In this document: positions 10,781 through 22,140 of the stretch, in pieces | Numbering within the stretch: position 1 is the first letter of the stretch | Layout of the letters: every line of letters begins with the position of its first letter | Assembly (NCBI GenBank): GCA_020086605.1 | Contig: JACBWW010000040.1 | Location: 6,859,495-6,923,494 of the forward strand | Direction of reading: 5' to 3' | Source: Lanius collurio | Lineage: Eukaryota; Chordata; Aves; Passeriformes; Laniidae | DNA length: 64,000 nucleotides | Notes under the pieces: generated by a model | Databases searched by the model: none | The model's input: only the letters and a program-made list of their open reading frames with translations | Told to the model about the DNA's origin: nothing | Translations under genes and position numbers: made by a program

Positions 10781-11370
10781 GCCCAGTGCCGATCTCCAGC
10801 TTGGGATTTGTCCAAAACAATTCCCTCAGCTTAATACTGCTATTCCTCATTTTAATCACACAACAAACGTGGGAGCCTGAATTCGCTTGTAAGAACCCGT
10901 GGACCTGATCCAAACGTCACTAGGAACCAGTGGAGCACGGATTGATTCCCCTGCCTGCCACCTCACTGTCGCCCAAATCCCTGCAAGGTTTGCCCAAGGA
11001 AGGCCCTCTCCCTGAGGGGCAGCTTCGGTTCTCGCAATGGGCGCTAAGCAGGACTCAGCCTCTTCATCCTTTTAGGAAACGGTTAATGGTGAGGAAATGC
11101 TGAACGTGGCAGGGCAAGACACCATCGCATTTTTATTTTCCAGAGATGGAGTGATGGAAATAAAAACAACCCCAAACCAGCCAAGCAGCACTTCCAGGTC
11201 AAGTTTACCCTCTGCCCACAGGAGCTGAGAGCCTCGAAGCGCGTGGTGACATTTTCAGGTCATTCCTGAGGGAAGGGCAGATGTGTGTCCAGGCATGACG
11301 CTGGCTCCAGGCTTGCCCCATCCGTCAGTGCTCTCCTGGCCTCCCACCTCCACGGATAACCTCCTTCCCT
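10781..11370. other. Spacer, no feature seen
   Basis: Mid-GC DNA. No gene, transposon or RNA gene is recognised. Confidence 0.5.
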
Positions 11371-11760
11371 ATGCTAATTCCCTCAGAACATTATGCACAC
11401 TGTTTATATTTCTGTACAGCCAGAACAGGCTGCTGACACAAATCAGCCATTAGCCATTCACGCTGAGGAGTCTCCGCTAATTGTGCAGAATGTAATTAGT
11501 GATTATGTAATATCTAAGCTCTTGCAACTGTCATTAATGTCCACTATTCACCAGAGATAGTTCTTACTGAATTAGGGAATGATTACTGCATGCTAAATCT
11601 ACTTAATCCTAAATATGCTAATTAACACCGCCTGCACTTTAGACAGTGGTTAAAAGCACTAGTAACCTCAAAAAAGACTCTGATACACCAGAACCCAAAT
11701 TGCTTGCGATGGATTTTCCCTCAAAAGGTAAATTTGTTTAATTAAATGCTGTAGTAAACT
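11370..11760. promoter_or_regulatory. AT-rich CNE-like block
   Basis: Dense homeodomain cores: CTAATT (11477-11482) and AATTAG (11494-11499) form an inverted pair, followed by GTGATTATGTAATATC, CTGTCATTAATGTCC, ATGCTAATTAACACC and ATTAAATG. No repeat is present. Typical enhancer texture; not proven. Confidence 0.45.
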
Positions 11761-12560
11761 GTTGGGCACAGCTCTTGATTAACGCAGCCCAAGCAGGGGC
11801 CTTCTGGAACGATCTCGTGTGGTGCCACCACAGGACAGCAATGCTCTTGCAGCATCCTGGTCCAGGCACAGCCTTGCCTACATGCCTGCCAGTGCTCCCC
11901 AGCAGGCCTGACATGAGCAGAGCCCAGTGTAAACCGGGTTTCCAAAGGCTCTTCCTCCAGGATTAACCACCCCGTTCCTCAGGTCATAAACAACAATATT
12001 CCTACAGGCAGATACAGGAGCTTCCTGCCATAAATTCTGGCTTAAATCCTAATTTTAAGATTGATTGTGTAGAAGAGACTTCAGATGTTGAATGCTAAAG
12101 GAATGGGATAAATAGAGCAATTGTACAGGTTTGAAAGGTCCCTTTCCAAGGCCTGGGATGTTTAATGTATTCCGGGTTTCCGTGGAAGGAGAAAAAAAAA
12201 AAAGATATGGCTGTCATGAACCCCAGGATAATAGCAGCCTGTGATTTATGGAGATTTCTCCTGCTTATATATTTTAGATAAATAATACCCCTGCGTGTGT
12301 CTCCGCACTCATTCATAACCAAAGGCTGCCCAGGCTGCACGGAGAGTTTGCGCAGGAGCATTTAGAGGCAGCTCAGAGGAACGGGATAACTCACGGATCA
12401 GACACCAAACAAGTCAGCAAAGTGACAAAGCCACGGAGCACAGGCACACCCAGGGCCAGAGGTGTGCTCCACGCTGGGAAGGCTCAGGGAGCACACCCCG
12501 TGCCCACGGGCAAGCACGGCCCAGGGACCCGCCCGCCCACCGACACCACCCTCACCGCCA
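11761..12560. other. Mixed spacer
   Basis: Positions 11970-12310 are moderately AT-rich with ATAAACAACAATATTCC and TATATTTTAGATAAATAATACC words and may be weakly conserved. The remainder (12310-12560) is GC-rich and featureless. An A-run occurs at 12190-12203. Confidence 0.4.
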
Positions 12561-12800
12561 CGGAAATGAAAGAATTAGCCACACAATGAACCCCTAATTG
12601 CCTGGCAACAGCATTTAGGCCCCATTAGGTAGATTTGTAACTGCTTCCAGAGAAATAAACTCCTGTGTCATTAGATAACAAGGGAAGAAATAGGTTATTT
12701 CCTTTCTGAAAGGTATGAAAGCCTCCAATTGCCTGATGTACGAGCTCAGTAGATTATTTTCTGTCATCTCAGTTAATTGAATTTTACCCATTGCTCTCAG
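12560..12800. promoter_or_regulatory. CNE-like block
   Basis: Repeat-free, AT-rich segment with GAAAGAATTAGCCACACAATG, CATTAGATAACAAGGG, GTAGATTATTTTCTG and CAGTTAATTGAATTTT. Function inferred from texture. Confidence 0.4.
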
Positions 12801-14450
12801 AATTCCTCCCTTTCGTGTAAGGTTAAAAAGTTCAGAGGAGTCCTGTTTTTGAACCTCGTCCATCTATCACACGAGCCAACTCCAGCTGCGCAGAGCGCGC
12901 CAGGAAAAGGGAGCGGCGGCAAACTGTGCGGGGACGGCCGCAGCATCCGGGAGAGCTGGCGTGGGATCATGGAAGAACGGCACTTTTCCAGTGGCCTCCA
13001 GCTGGGACGCTGCCGGGAGCCACCGGAAGGGACCTGCTGCGATGACTGCACCTCCTCCCCTGGAAAATCAAACCAGAGACCCAGGGTTAAAGTGATTCCT
13101 CAGGCTGCCCAGACACCCTTCCCGGGCTGCCAGCTGGGGTGGAGTGCCACGCGTGCCAGCCAGACACGGGCATGTGGGTTTATTCCGGCCCCGCTCCGCC
13201 GGTGCCTCTGTCACCCCATGCCAGGCCCTCACCGGCGGTGCCCAGCCCTCATTCTCAAGCCTTTCCAAAGCACACCTAGGCAGATCTCGATTTCTGAGTA
13301 GATCCAGAGCATGGGTCATTCCCCTCGTCATCGCTCAGGCTGCTCCTCTTAGACTTCACCACCCGGTCACTCCTGAGAGGCAGCAGCCCCCTCCTGCCCA
13401 CCCACAGCCGTGCTGCTGTGGGGAGCTGAAAGCCAAAGGGAAACCTTAGTGGGGAGCTCTGGTTTGACCCTGTGGGACGTTTGCTTTGCAGACCAGCACT
13501 GCCTGGAATGAAAGTGCTGGCTTGGCACTTTACTGAAACAATCATCTGGTGACTCCAGAGCCGCTGGATTTTAAACCCTCCTGGAAAGCCAGCTTCATTT
13601 TCTGCTTTGGTGGAGACCAATTCCCCACGCTGGTGCAGGAGAATAGACCAGCCCTGGCAGCGGGGCGCTGTTATCCAGTTCCCAACTATTATGACATAGT
13701 TTCTAGCAGAGCAGTTTTCTTCTTGGCCAGTCGAGTGGAATGATCCCTGAAAGACGCCGTTTGCGGCAGGGACGCGCTCAGCCTTGTCAGAAATCCGTGG
13801 CTGCCCACACGCAGGCCAGAAGACAAGGACGTGGAAAAGGGCCTGGAAAGGCAGCGTGGCTTCGAAGCACTGGGGAGGGAGGAAGCAGCAGAGAGCCCAA
13901 GGATGGGTGGGAGAAAAATAAGTATGGTGAGATGAGTAATGTGGAGCAGCCAGGACCGAGGAAACGCTCCTTCCCAAAGTCTCCATCGTGCCGCGTGTGC
14001 CAGGAGCTCCCCTCACCTGCCAGCCCAGCCCTGTTCCTGTTCCCGGTGCCCAGGCACCGGGAAACCTCCTCAGCACTGCAGGGACATCTCAAACCTCGGG
14101 ACTGGAGGGGTCAGGCATTGTTCCCTTTCCCCAGGACCGGGGTGTTCAGGCTTGGGACACCTGCTCTGGAGAGCTGGATCCCAACCCAGCCTCTCCGTCA
14201 GCTGGTTTGTCGAACTACTGTCGGGGACAGGAGAGACCCCACAGCGCCTCCAGGCTCGTGTGCAGGGCTATGACCACACAGGTGCCCCGCATGGGCCATT
14301 CCCCCCAGCTGGGGAGAACGGGATCGGGCTTCTGCTGAGCCTGGGCTGGTGGTCCCCAGAAGCCATCCCCGGCGGACTGGAGGGGCAGCACGGACACCAG
14401 GGCAGGGGGACAAGGCGGAAGGAAGGAGCAGGGCTGCGCTTTTCCACGCT
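12801..14450. other. GC-rich intergenic DNA with spurious open frames
   Basis: A minus-strand frame is open for about 266 codons (14076 down to 13276) but begins at GTG, has no recognisable domain and overlaps plus-strand frames of up to 178 codons. I regard all of them as composition effects. No transposon is seen. Confidence 0.5.
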
Positions 14451-14960
14451 GCCTTTTAGTTTTATTTGGTTTTAATTGCACCCCGGAGGCCAGTGTATTA
14501 AACACCGCTAATGAAGAGGGGCCCGGGAGCGGGAGGGCGGGCGGTGGTGGCCGGAGCGGGGCGGTGGTGGCCAGCGCGGAGCCCCTCCGCCGGCAAAGCG
14601 GTGCATGGAGATAACCTTGTAATCTACAGAAATCTGGGAATTATGATGGATATTACATAAATCACCCCCCCTGTGTCAATAAGGAAAAAAACATTTTTAA
14701 AAGAAAAGCAGCTGATAATTAACCCTGAGAGCACGGGTTTAACCCAGATCACCTTGGGGAAGCTACCGGACAAAGGCAGGCATTCATCCCCGGCCTTTCT
14801 CATTTAAATAACCCGGCCTTCATTGGCTCCTGAGGGATTGCTCGGGGATTGCTAAACCGGAGGTTTGTTCGGGTTTGATGTGTGCTCGCATTGATTTCCC
14901 CCTCCCTCATCTTAATAAAAGGCATTTTATAGAGCCCCGAAGCGGGGCAGGGTGAGACAA
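14450..14960. promoter_or_regulatory. CNE-like block with a GC-rich interruption
   Basis: AT-rich flanks carry GTATTAAACACCGCTAATGAAG and ACCTTGTAATCTAC ... TTATGATGGATATTACATAAATC. Between them, 14521-14600 is GC-rich and contains the word GGGCGGTGGTGGCC twice. 14700-14750 has GCTGATAATTAACCC. Probable enhancer or cluster of enhancers; not proven. Confidence 0.4.
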
Positions 14961-15088
14961 CCCGCAGCTCCCGCTGGGCCAGCAGCGGGTGTTTGCCAGC
15001 CCACAGGAGCTCTGCCGACATCTCCAAGTGCATGGAGCCGGAGGATATCTCGCTCGTTAGGAGCAACCTAATTATTACTTAGCAGATC

Positions 15089-15256
15089 AGGGTTGCCCAG
15101 AGAAGCCGTGGCTGCCCCTGGATCCCTGGCAGTGTCCGCGGCCAGAGTGGATGGGGCTTGGAGCAGCCTTGGCGATTGGGAGGAGTCCCTGCCCAAGGGG
15201 TAATGAGATGAGCTTTAAGGTCCTTCCAACCCAAATCTTTCTCTGATTCTGCACGT
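15089..15256 (+). mobile_element. CR1 LINE, 5'-truncated 3' end (plus)
   Basis: The sequence begins GGTTGCCCAGAGAAGCCGTG and runs through GGATGGGGCTTGGAGCAGCC to AAGGTCCTTCCAACCCAAAT and TCTGATTCTG. This is the standard avian CR1 3' UTR in forward orientation, about 165 bp long, with a degenerate tail. Its 3' end faces that of the next CR1 copy 44 bp away. Confidence 0.9.
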
Positions 15257-15299
15257 TTTGAGGTATTGAGGCTGCCTTTTGGCTTTTCCAGGAGCCCAC

Positions 15300-15545
15300 A
15301 GGATCATTTAGGTTGGAAAAGCCCTCCAAGATCAAGTCCAGCTGTTCCCCCAGCACTGCCAAGGCCACCGCTGACCTATGTCCCCAGGTGTCATGTCCAC
15401 GCCCCTGTTAAACCCCTCCAGGAATGGTGACTCTCCCACTGCCCCGGCCGGCCTGTTCCAATGCCCAACAGCCCTTTTGGGGCAGAAACTTTTCCTAATA
15501 TCCAATCTCAATCTCTCCTGCTGCAACTTTGGAGGCCATTAATCC
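15300..15545 (-). mobile_element. CR1 LINE, 5'-truncated 3' end (minus)
   Basis: The plus strand begins ATCATTTAGGTTGGAAAAGC, the reverse complement of the CR1 3' end. A minus-strand frame (15526 to 15332) reads RLDIRKSFCPKRAVGHWNR and then SPFLEGFNRGVDM, which is the CR1 ORF2 C-terminal tail. Homology fades beyond about 15545, though a TCTCCAGGCTGG word at 15638-15652 may be a more divergent continuation. The copy is inactive. Confidence 0.9.
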
Positions 15546-16300
15546 CACCGTATCTCCTCAGACAAACGTCTGGCCTGTTTTGCTCTTGAGGCACCCAGCA
15601 AACCTGCCAGCCCCTCACACTGGTCAGACCAGGCCCCAGGGCAGCTTCTCCAGGCTGGTTCCTGCTACCTGACCCTACCGCTCCTTGCTTTTCCACTGCA
15701 TCCATAGTTATTCACATGACAGCACCCGAAAACCCACATTCAGTACTGGTCTTCCCTCTCGTTTTTCCACTCCGCAGGCAATCTGTGCTCCTCATTTGTG
15801 AATGGATAAAGCAGCGATTGCTCAGGGGGGAAAGCTGCAGGCTGGGAGTGGAGGGAGAGCTCCTGACCGTGCTCTTTCCTCCCATAGCTGCTGCTGGAAA
15901 GCCTGGCAGGAATGTTCCTGCAAGGGGCTGTGCAGCACCCACACACCGACACCTCCATTGGTGGGAGTGCCTGGCTCAGCCTTTGCCTTCCCTGAGCCTG
16001 GGGCAGCGCTTCCCTGTGAGACTGGCAGCTTCTGGATGTGGGCTGGGGCCCTGGCTCCGTTTGTCAGAGGGGTGACACGAGCAGAGCAGATCAGAGCATG
16101 CCAGGACTCCTGTCAGCAGCCAGGCCAGGCCGTCCTGGCTGGGCAGGGTGTGGGCAGCAGGGATCCCAGGATCCCTGCCTGGAGCCTACAGGCATCCCCC
16201 AATCCGGGTCAGGCACCGCCGGCAGCCCCGCACGGGGCCCTGGAAGGGAGGACACACAACCTGCCTGCGGCGCCCTGCTCAGAGAGGGCCGCTGCCGGTG
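15546..16300. other. GC-rich spacer, no feature seen
   Basis: The first 110 bp may be a decayed 5' extension of the CR1 copy. The rest has only overlapping unassigned open frames. Confidence 0.5.
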
Positions 16301-16309
16301 ATGGACACA

Positions 16310-17240
16310 TCCTTATTTGTAAGTATTTAATGTTTCTTAGGAAGCACTTCTAAAAGAAATTGGTATGTAATGACAGCACTCACTGGAAAACAGGCCGATT
16401 ATAAAATGCACTAACTTATCTGGTATTCATTTGAAAAGTAAATGGATGCAAGTAAAGGTGAGAGTTCACTACCAATTCAAATATTTTGCTCTAACAGGCT
16501 CTAGCACTCCTACTTTAATTCAAGCAGAAGCACAAGTATGAATAATCAAACTGGATGATGCTCATCAAAACCTTTGTGCCTTGCACCATTTCAAATGGTC
16601 ATTGAAGCTTAATGGCAAAAAATTTACATTATTCCTTTAATTTGTATTCTGTTCCTTCCTTCTGAGTGATGTGATTGTGATTTTCTGTTGCCGGCTGTAT
16701 TATTTTGATGCAAATGTTATGTGCTGCTACAGTCCAATTTCCTGCTTTGCCCTCCCCTTTTCTTCCCCCAGGAAAGAAACAACAGCTAAAATAGTTCAAA
16801 ATTGGGGAGGGATTCTGAAATAGTTCCTTAACTACCGCTCCTAATTAAAGCAAACAATGCAGGGTCTTGAAGCACCCTGAAAAGCTGAAAATTAATTATT
16901 AGCTGAAGGGGGAGAGGGAAGTGGCTTTGCTCCCCGGACCTTCAAAAAAAAAAAAAAAAAAAAAAAAAAAGAGAGAGAAAAGTGAGGGATCCCAATTCTG
17001 CCTACAAAAGAATTAGAAAAGAAAATTTGTAATTCAGTTAAAAACTCCTTTTGCCGGCACATAATCACCTAGGGATGAATGCTTTATTGAGAGGCATGGG
17101 GCTGCAAACCAAAGCCTTGCAAACAGGAGGCCCCCGGGGTGCTCCCGGCACCGTAATATATGCACCGACTAATTTATTGCGCTGTGACTAATTTCCATTC
17201 CTTGTGCTCGGAGTTGCCTGGCTAATTACAGGGATGTTTT
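16310..17240. promoter_or_regulatory. Long AT-rich CNE-like block
   Basis: About 450 bp (16310-16760) is repeat-free, AT-rich and lacks CpG decay signatures, with CACCATTTCAAATGG, AATTTACATTATTCC and a POU octamer ATGCAAAT at 16708-16715. A second part (16780-17240) has CTAATTAAAGC, GAAAATTAATTATTAGC, CACATAATCACC and ACTAATTTATTGCGC around an A27 tract. This is among the most enhancer-like blocks of the window. Alignment to chicken and human would be decisive. Confidence 0.5.
16944..16976. repeat. A27 homopolymer followed by (GA)n
   Basis: 27 consecutive A at 16944-16970, then GAGAGAG. No recognised retroposon precedes it, so it is simple sequence rather than a proven poly(A) tail. The length is likely to be uncertain in the assembly. 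Confidence 0.9.
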
Positions 17241-17254
17241 CTTAACTTGGGTAA

Positions 17255-17340
17255 TTGCGCTGCCCGCGCGCGCGCCCCACGCCGGCTTTGATGCGCCCCC
17301 GCGGGGCGGCCGCGCGGGGCGCCGCCCTAATTAGATTGGC
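17255..17340. other. CpG micro-island beside AT-rich cores
   Basis: About 70 bp is nearly pure G+C with CGCGCGCGCG and GCGGGGCGGCCGCGCGG. It is followed at once by CCTAATTAGATTGG and CCTTAATTAGGGG, two TAATTAG palindromic cores 17 bp apart. Composition switches within a few bases, which is unusual. Confidence 0.6.
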
Positions 17341-17474
17341 TGCCTTAATTAGGGGAGACGGATGTGGGGGTGCGCGGGGCTGGTGGCACCCCGCTCCCCG
17401 CCACGCAGGCACGAGGCTGGCAGGGGAGCGGGGTGACACCCAAACCCAAACTGTGCTCTTCCAGGATGGTGAGA

Positions 17475-17638
17475 ACGTACCCAAAACCAAAGGAACGTCC
17501 CGGCATCGATCCCACCGCCCATCCCATTCCCAACGTACCCGAATGTCCCGGCATCGATCCCCCCACCCATCCCATTCCCGACGTACCCAAAACCAAAGAA
17601 ATGTCCCGGCATCGATCCCACCGCCCATCCCATTCCCA
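17475..17638. repeat. Minisatellite, three units of 58/48/58 bp
   Basis: Units 17475-17532, 17533-17580 and 17581-17638 each start ACGTACCC and end in CATCCCATTCCC. The middle unit lacks about 10 bp (AAAACCAAAG). Each unit contains the word CCCGGCATCGATCC. The repeat makes peptide-like repetition on both strands, but 58 is not a multiple of three so no repeating protein is encoded in one frame. Confidence 0.9.
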
Positions 17639-17639
17639 C

Positions 17640-18930
17640 CACAGCGACCAGAGCCAGGCTCCCACCGGGAGCATCCCTACGAGGTGACAGCCCCGTGTCA
17701 CCTCTGGCTTGCTGCCCACTCAGCCCCTCTCCAAATCTGCTGCCTTAATTCTATCCCTGGCAGTCGCTCACGTGGGCACGGTTACTAGACTGATAATCAC
17801 TTCCTTGAAATAATTTCGGCACTCAGCTCTAATAAAAAAGATTTCTTTGCAAGGACCCTCGGTGAAAGGGGCTCAGTGCTGCTCCCAGCACGGCATGGGT
17901 CAATGGGGTTCTGCTCCGTCCTCTCTCTCCAGCCCAACGATTTCCTTTTACCCGCTGAAGAGCGGCCCAGAGCACCCATCCAGGGCCGGCCTCGAGCGCT
18001 TGCCTTAATAAAATCTTGACATCTGAAATTCTGCTGCTTGAGCCCTCCCCTAGTGAAGACTTGGTCAAGACCCTGGAAAATCAATGTTGTACCCATAAAA
18101 GCTCATGCCCTGGCAGGGGAGGCCAGAGGGAAGGTGGCAAAGACCATTCGCCCAGCCTGCGGGTGCCACACTTCAGTGCCAGAGGCTCCCTCAGGGTGGT
18201 GGCGGCTGGCAGAACCACATGGGAAGCGTTGCTTCCCACTGGGATGTGCCAGCCTCTCTGCAGGACTTGGCCATGGCCACGTCACCCACATCCTGCAGGA
18301 TCCTGGCAGAGGGACACCAGGGAGAGGCCATCCAGCTGGAAATCTGGGCAGCACGGAGAGTGCTCGGGTTGTACCCAACCTGTGGAATTCCAGCAGCAGG
18401 CTCTGTCAGACCCTGTGCTCCTCCAAGCTGTCTTAAGCCCTCACCCAGATGGAGGTGCCTTCCTCTGTGAATTTGGGAGCTCCGGCAGCTTGAGGAAACG
18501 TTGTTATTTTCCTTTCATTTTCAGATAAACAAGCCAAGTGTTTCAGCTCCTGTTCCAAGGCAGGTTTCACACACAGAGAGGGAGAAGGAAAAATTTGAGG
18601 TCTCTACTGAATTGACGGGGACACCCACGCAGGTATCCTGCACGGGAGATCCTCTCCGTGGCTGCTCTGCCAGGCCTGGGTGCAGCTCCCCAGCAGCCCC
18701 CTTCCCAACACACCGCCAGGCTGCAGGGCTTGGAACAGGTTTGGGAGCTCAGTCTGCTGGCTGAGCCAGCTCCCTGCAGCCTGCTGTGCAAAGCCAGTGA
18801 TTCCCAGGTGGATTTTGGGGCGAGCAGCCCACGGCTGCCCGCACATGGCGCCCGGGGCTCTCGCAGCCCACCAGGCACTGCGGATGCATGGGAGATGCTC
18901 ACGTGTGTGAGGCATCTTCTCGGGCTCACG
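17640..18930. other. Mid-GC spacer, no feature seen
   Basis: Overlapping short frames, none recognised. A small AT-rich patch at 17775-17850 (TAGACTGATAATCACTTCC) may be a fragment of conserved sequence. Confidence 0.5.
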
Positions 18931-19560
18931 CTCGCTGTGAAAAAGGAAATAAAAAGGGAGTCTCTCCCCTCCAGCTGCCTTCAGCATCTCCTTTCTATAA
19001 TAACTTGGCATATTCACTTAATACAGGCCGGCTCCTTCCAAGTCGTTAGCGGCGGCGGGAGACACAGCCGGAACGCTGACCTGGTTTGCTTGCCAAGACA
19101 GAGCAAAGAGAAACCTTCACATAATCATTTCCAAACATTAAAATGGCTCCATTGTCATTATAGCTGAGAGATTGAATTCGCCTCATCAAAGCAGCGTATG
19201 ACAGGTGACTCAATAGGCTGGTGCCAAGCGCGGAGGCAGGAGATTAGCAGGGCACTGATATCATTATTTCCGCCTATCACAGATTCGGCAGGGAGGCAAT
19301 TGTAATTTCTGGGCTTATTAGTCTGCATTCGCAGGAAAAAACCTGGTGATAAACCTCAGTGTGACAGCCAGGCATTTGTGCAGCAAGTGCTGTCACAGTG
19401 ACACTTGGAAAATGCCAATGTGGATACGTTCTCCTAATCCCCCCTAATGGAGGTTAAAGCCTGGCACAAAGGCACTCTTATCGCTGATCGGGACACTAAT
19501 AACATTTGCATTTTTAAGTTAAATATAGTAAGTAAAGAGTAAGTCTCCTCCTCACGGCTT
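18930..19560. promoter_or_regulatory. CNE-like block with SOX, AP-1, MEIS and POU words
   Basis: About 600 bp is repeat-free. Recognisable binding words are a SOX core CCATTGT (19149-19155), TGACAG merging into E-box CAGGTG (19202-19207) and AP-1 TGACTCA (19206-19212), a TGTCAC-A-GTGACA inverted pair of TGACA half-sites (19391-19403), and octamer ATTTGCAT (19504-19511). The 3' half has TAATTTC, CTTATTAGTC and GATAAACC. Single motifs are weak evidence; their packing in low-repeat DNA suggests an enhancer. Confidence 0.5.
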
Positions 19561-19960
19561 CGGCAATTAACTCGGCCTCGGAAGGATGAAAGCCGAGCGC
19601 AGACTCCAGGTGGCCGGGCTCCTCTCTCCCACGGCGGGCCGGTATTCCCAGAGCAGCACCTGCACTCCCCCCTCGGCTCGGGGCTGGGATGGGACCTGGC
19701 AAAGTGGGGAATGCTGGCTCAAGGGGGCTCAGTGGAGCTGCTGGCCCACGGCTGCCCTCTCCCCCAGCAGGGCAGGTTGCTCCGGGGCTTCCACATGCTT
19801 TCACCCGTGGGTTTCGCTTCGGAGGGATGGAACTTTTAGAGTTTCTCTTTCTGCCCCGTGGTGCCAGCCGGGCTTGGGGTTCCCGCAAGAATTTCCTCCC
19901 CGGACGCGAGCCCAGCACGCGTGCACGGACACGCACACGCTCCGCAGGAATTTCTTAAGG
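19560..19960. other. GC-rich spacer, no feature seen
   Basis: Ordinary GC-rich sequence with overlapping frames on both strands. Confidence 0.5.
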
Positions 19961-20240
19961 AAAAAAATAATTACAGGTGGTAAACTGTTACTTTTGCACA
20001 TTTAAATAAGAGACCAATTAAGAAGACTATGTAATTCAATTCTGGAGTGAGTGCCACCGAATTCAATTTGTTTCAGGTCAATGAATATAATGTGAAGTTA
20101 TTAACAAAAAGGTCAGGGACTGCATATAAAATATACACACATGACACAGGCAGAGTAATTAGTACACATTTCACATGTTCTGCTGCTCAGACATATGGTG
20201 TAGAAAAGCTGAGCAGGATTAGATGGTAATAAATGTTCCC
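19960..20240. promoter_or_regulatory. AT-rich CNE-like block
   Basis: AAAAAAATAATTACAGG, CCAATTAAGAAG, CCGAATTCAATTTG and GAGTAATTAGTACAC words in repeat-free AT-rich DNA. Function inferred. Confidence 0.35.
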
Positions 20241-22140
20241 CTCTCCCTCCCACCAGCTCCCTATTTAAATGGGGTTTATGGCTATTCCCCTGGTGTTCCC
20301 GGGATCTGCTGAAGGCTGAGGACCCACCGCCCACACAGCAGCGCTGGGGTGGGGGCCACAGCCAGGGCAAGGCTCCCAGGAAAGCTGGGAGTCTCCCAGG
20401 GTGAGGGATCCCGACGGAGCAGCTCAGGCCACAGTTGTGGCAGCATGTGCTGGGGCAGGGGTGGTTTTTGGGGGGCTCGTGTCCCACACGCTGCTCATCC
20501 CCGGGCCATGCCAACAGAGCCACACCTTTGTGGCACCGTCGCCAGGAATTACCGTGTTTCTCCACACCAGCACACGCTCAATGTGAAGTTATTACATTAA
20601 TGATAATAAAACGCTCCAGTTGTGCGGTTCGGCAGCGGCTGAATTTGAAAAAGTCCACAACACACACACACACACATGCACAAAAAAGAAAGGACAATGA
20701 AGTCCCAAGCACCTTTTTCACCCCCAAGCTTGAGTATTGGATTCTCTTGTTGGTAATGACACACTTTTATAGGGGAGGAATATGAGGACTCGGGGAAAAC
20801 TCCTCTGAAAGTTATAGGAAGAAATCCCACGGTACAAGAGCTCTGCCCAGCTTCTCTATCATAGAGGTGCACTGGTGTCCAGTCAGACCTGCTCAGGATT
20901 CTTTGCTGGTAAAGGATAACCCAGATGGGTCTGTGTGCTCCAGCGTTTTCCTTGGTGTCCTGTGGTCAGAATGAGATGTGCAACCCATTTCCCAAGTTAT
21001 CCCTCCTCTCCAGTGTGTGGCCTGGTGTGTTAAAGGAATTCAGTAGTTTGTGTAACTAACAATTACCAATTACTACTGAACTTGAGAGCAGAATTCTCCT
21101 TGGGAGTGAATTATTTCACCCACGGTTCCTGTTTGGGTTCTGTATGGCTGACTGCAGAGAGCAACAGGATAAGCGGGAAGTGGAGAGCACCAGGATCCCA
21201 TCTCCAGAGTGGAATTCTCTGGGTTTGCTCCCAGGAGAGCCAAGCAGTGCTCACGGGATGATAGCCCATCCTTAGATCAGGGAAAGGGGCCCTGAGCGAG
21301 GTCTGGACTGGCTGCTGCTCAGTTCCTCAGCTGCCTCGGCCTGTCCCTTGCCCCAGTGCTCCCTGCTACAGCCCCTGGGGGATACCCCACTGGGATCCCA
21401 CCGGGACACAGGGCTGCACGGCCGTCCCAGGCACAGCAGCCACCAGGACTGCTCCCAGGCGTGGCACAACCTCCCCAGCGTGTTGGGACAGGGCAGGCTC
21501 TGATGGATGCTACAGAAACCAGAGGATTTCTCCCCGCTTCCCAAAATCCAACCTCACACACCCATCCATAAGAAGAGAATGGGACGGAGGAAGGATGGCT
21601 TAGCAGGTTGCTGAACATACCGTGTGGGGAGGCAAAAAAACTCAGGCAAACAAACAAGACAAATCTATTTTGTTGTTAATTAAGATGTGATTTCCCCCCA
21701 CCCCCAAGTGGCCCCTCTGCTGTGCCCCTGACTCCCTGGGTTTTAAAACCACTGTTTACTTTCCATTTTACTGCTTGGCAGTGCATTGGAAGAGAAGAAG
21801 TGAAAACCAGGGAAACACCTGTGCAAAGCCTTTGTTTTCCCTTTCCCCCCCAACTTTCTGTTTCCCTCCACACTAAAAACCCACGGCACGACTCCCCAAA
21901 CCTCCCTGTGACCTGAGCGTGACGCCGCTGCCCCTCTCCGTCCCGGCCCCCTTCCCCCAGCATCTCGGGCTGGATTTTTTTGTGAGCACCCCCAGGATTT
22001 CCTTGGGGTGGGAGCAGACCTCCCAGGCTCAGGCCACCGCGGGCATGGGGCTGTGGCCACGCGCGGGGTGGCTGGAGGGGACACCCCGCTGCCCCCTGGC
22101 TCGGCAGCTTCTCAGGGCTCCCACTCCCCGGCGCGCTCAT
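20241..22140. other. Mid-GC spacer with a (CA)8 microsatellite
   Basis: (CA)8 lies at 20661-20676. 21040-21120 contains ACTAACAATTACCAATTACTAC, a short AT-rich patch. 21920-22140 is GC-rich. No gene or transposon is recognised. Confidence 0.5.

Noticed and set aside
13276..14076. 266-codon minus-strand open frame
   Set aside because: Starts at GTG, overlaps long plus-strand frames in GC-rich DNA and shows no domain.
16944..16976. Poly(A) tail of a processed pseudogene or SINE
   Set aside because: No gene-like or SINE sequence precedes it on either strand and no target duplication is evident.
17242..17719. Repetitive glycine/tryptophan or serine/histidine-rich peptides
   Set aside because: Translation of the 58/48/58-bp minisatellite; the unit length breaks the frame between units.
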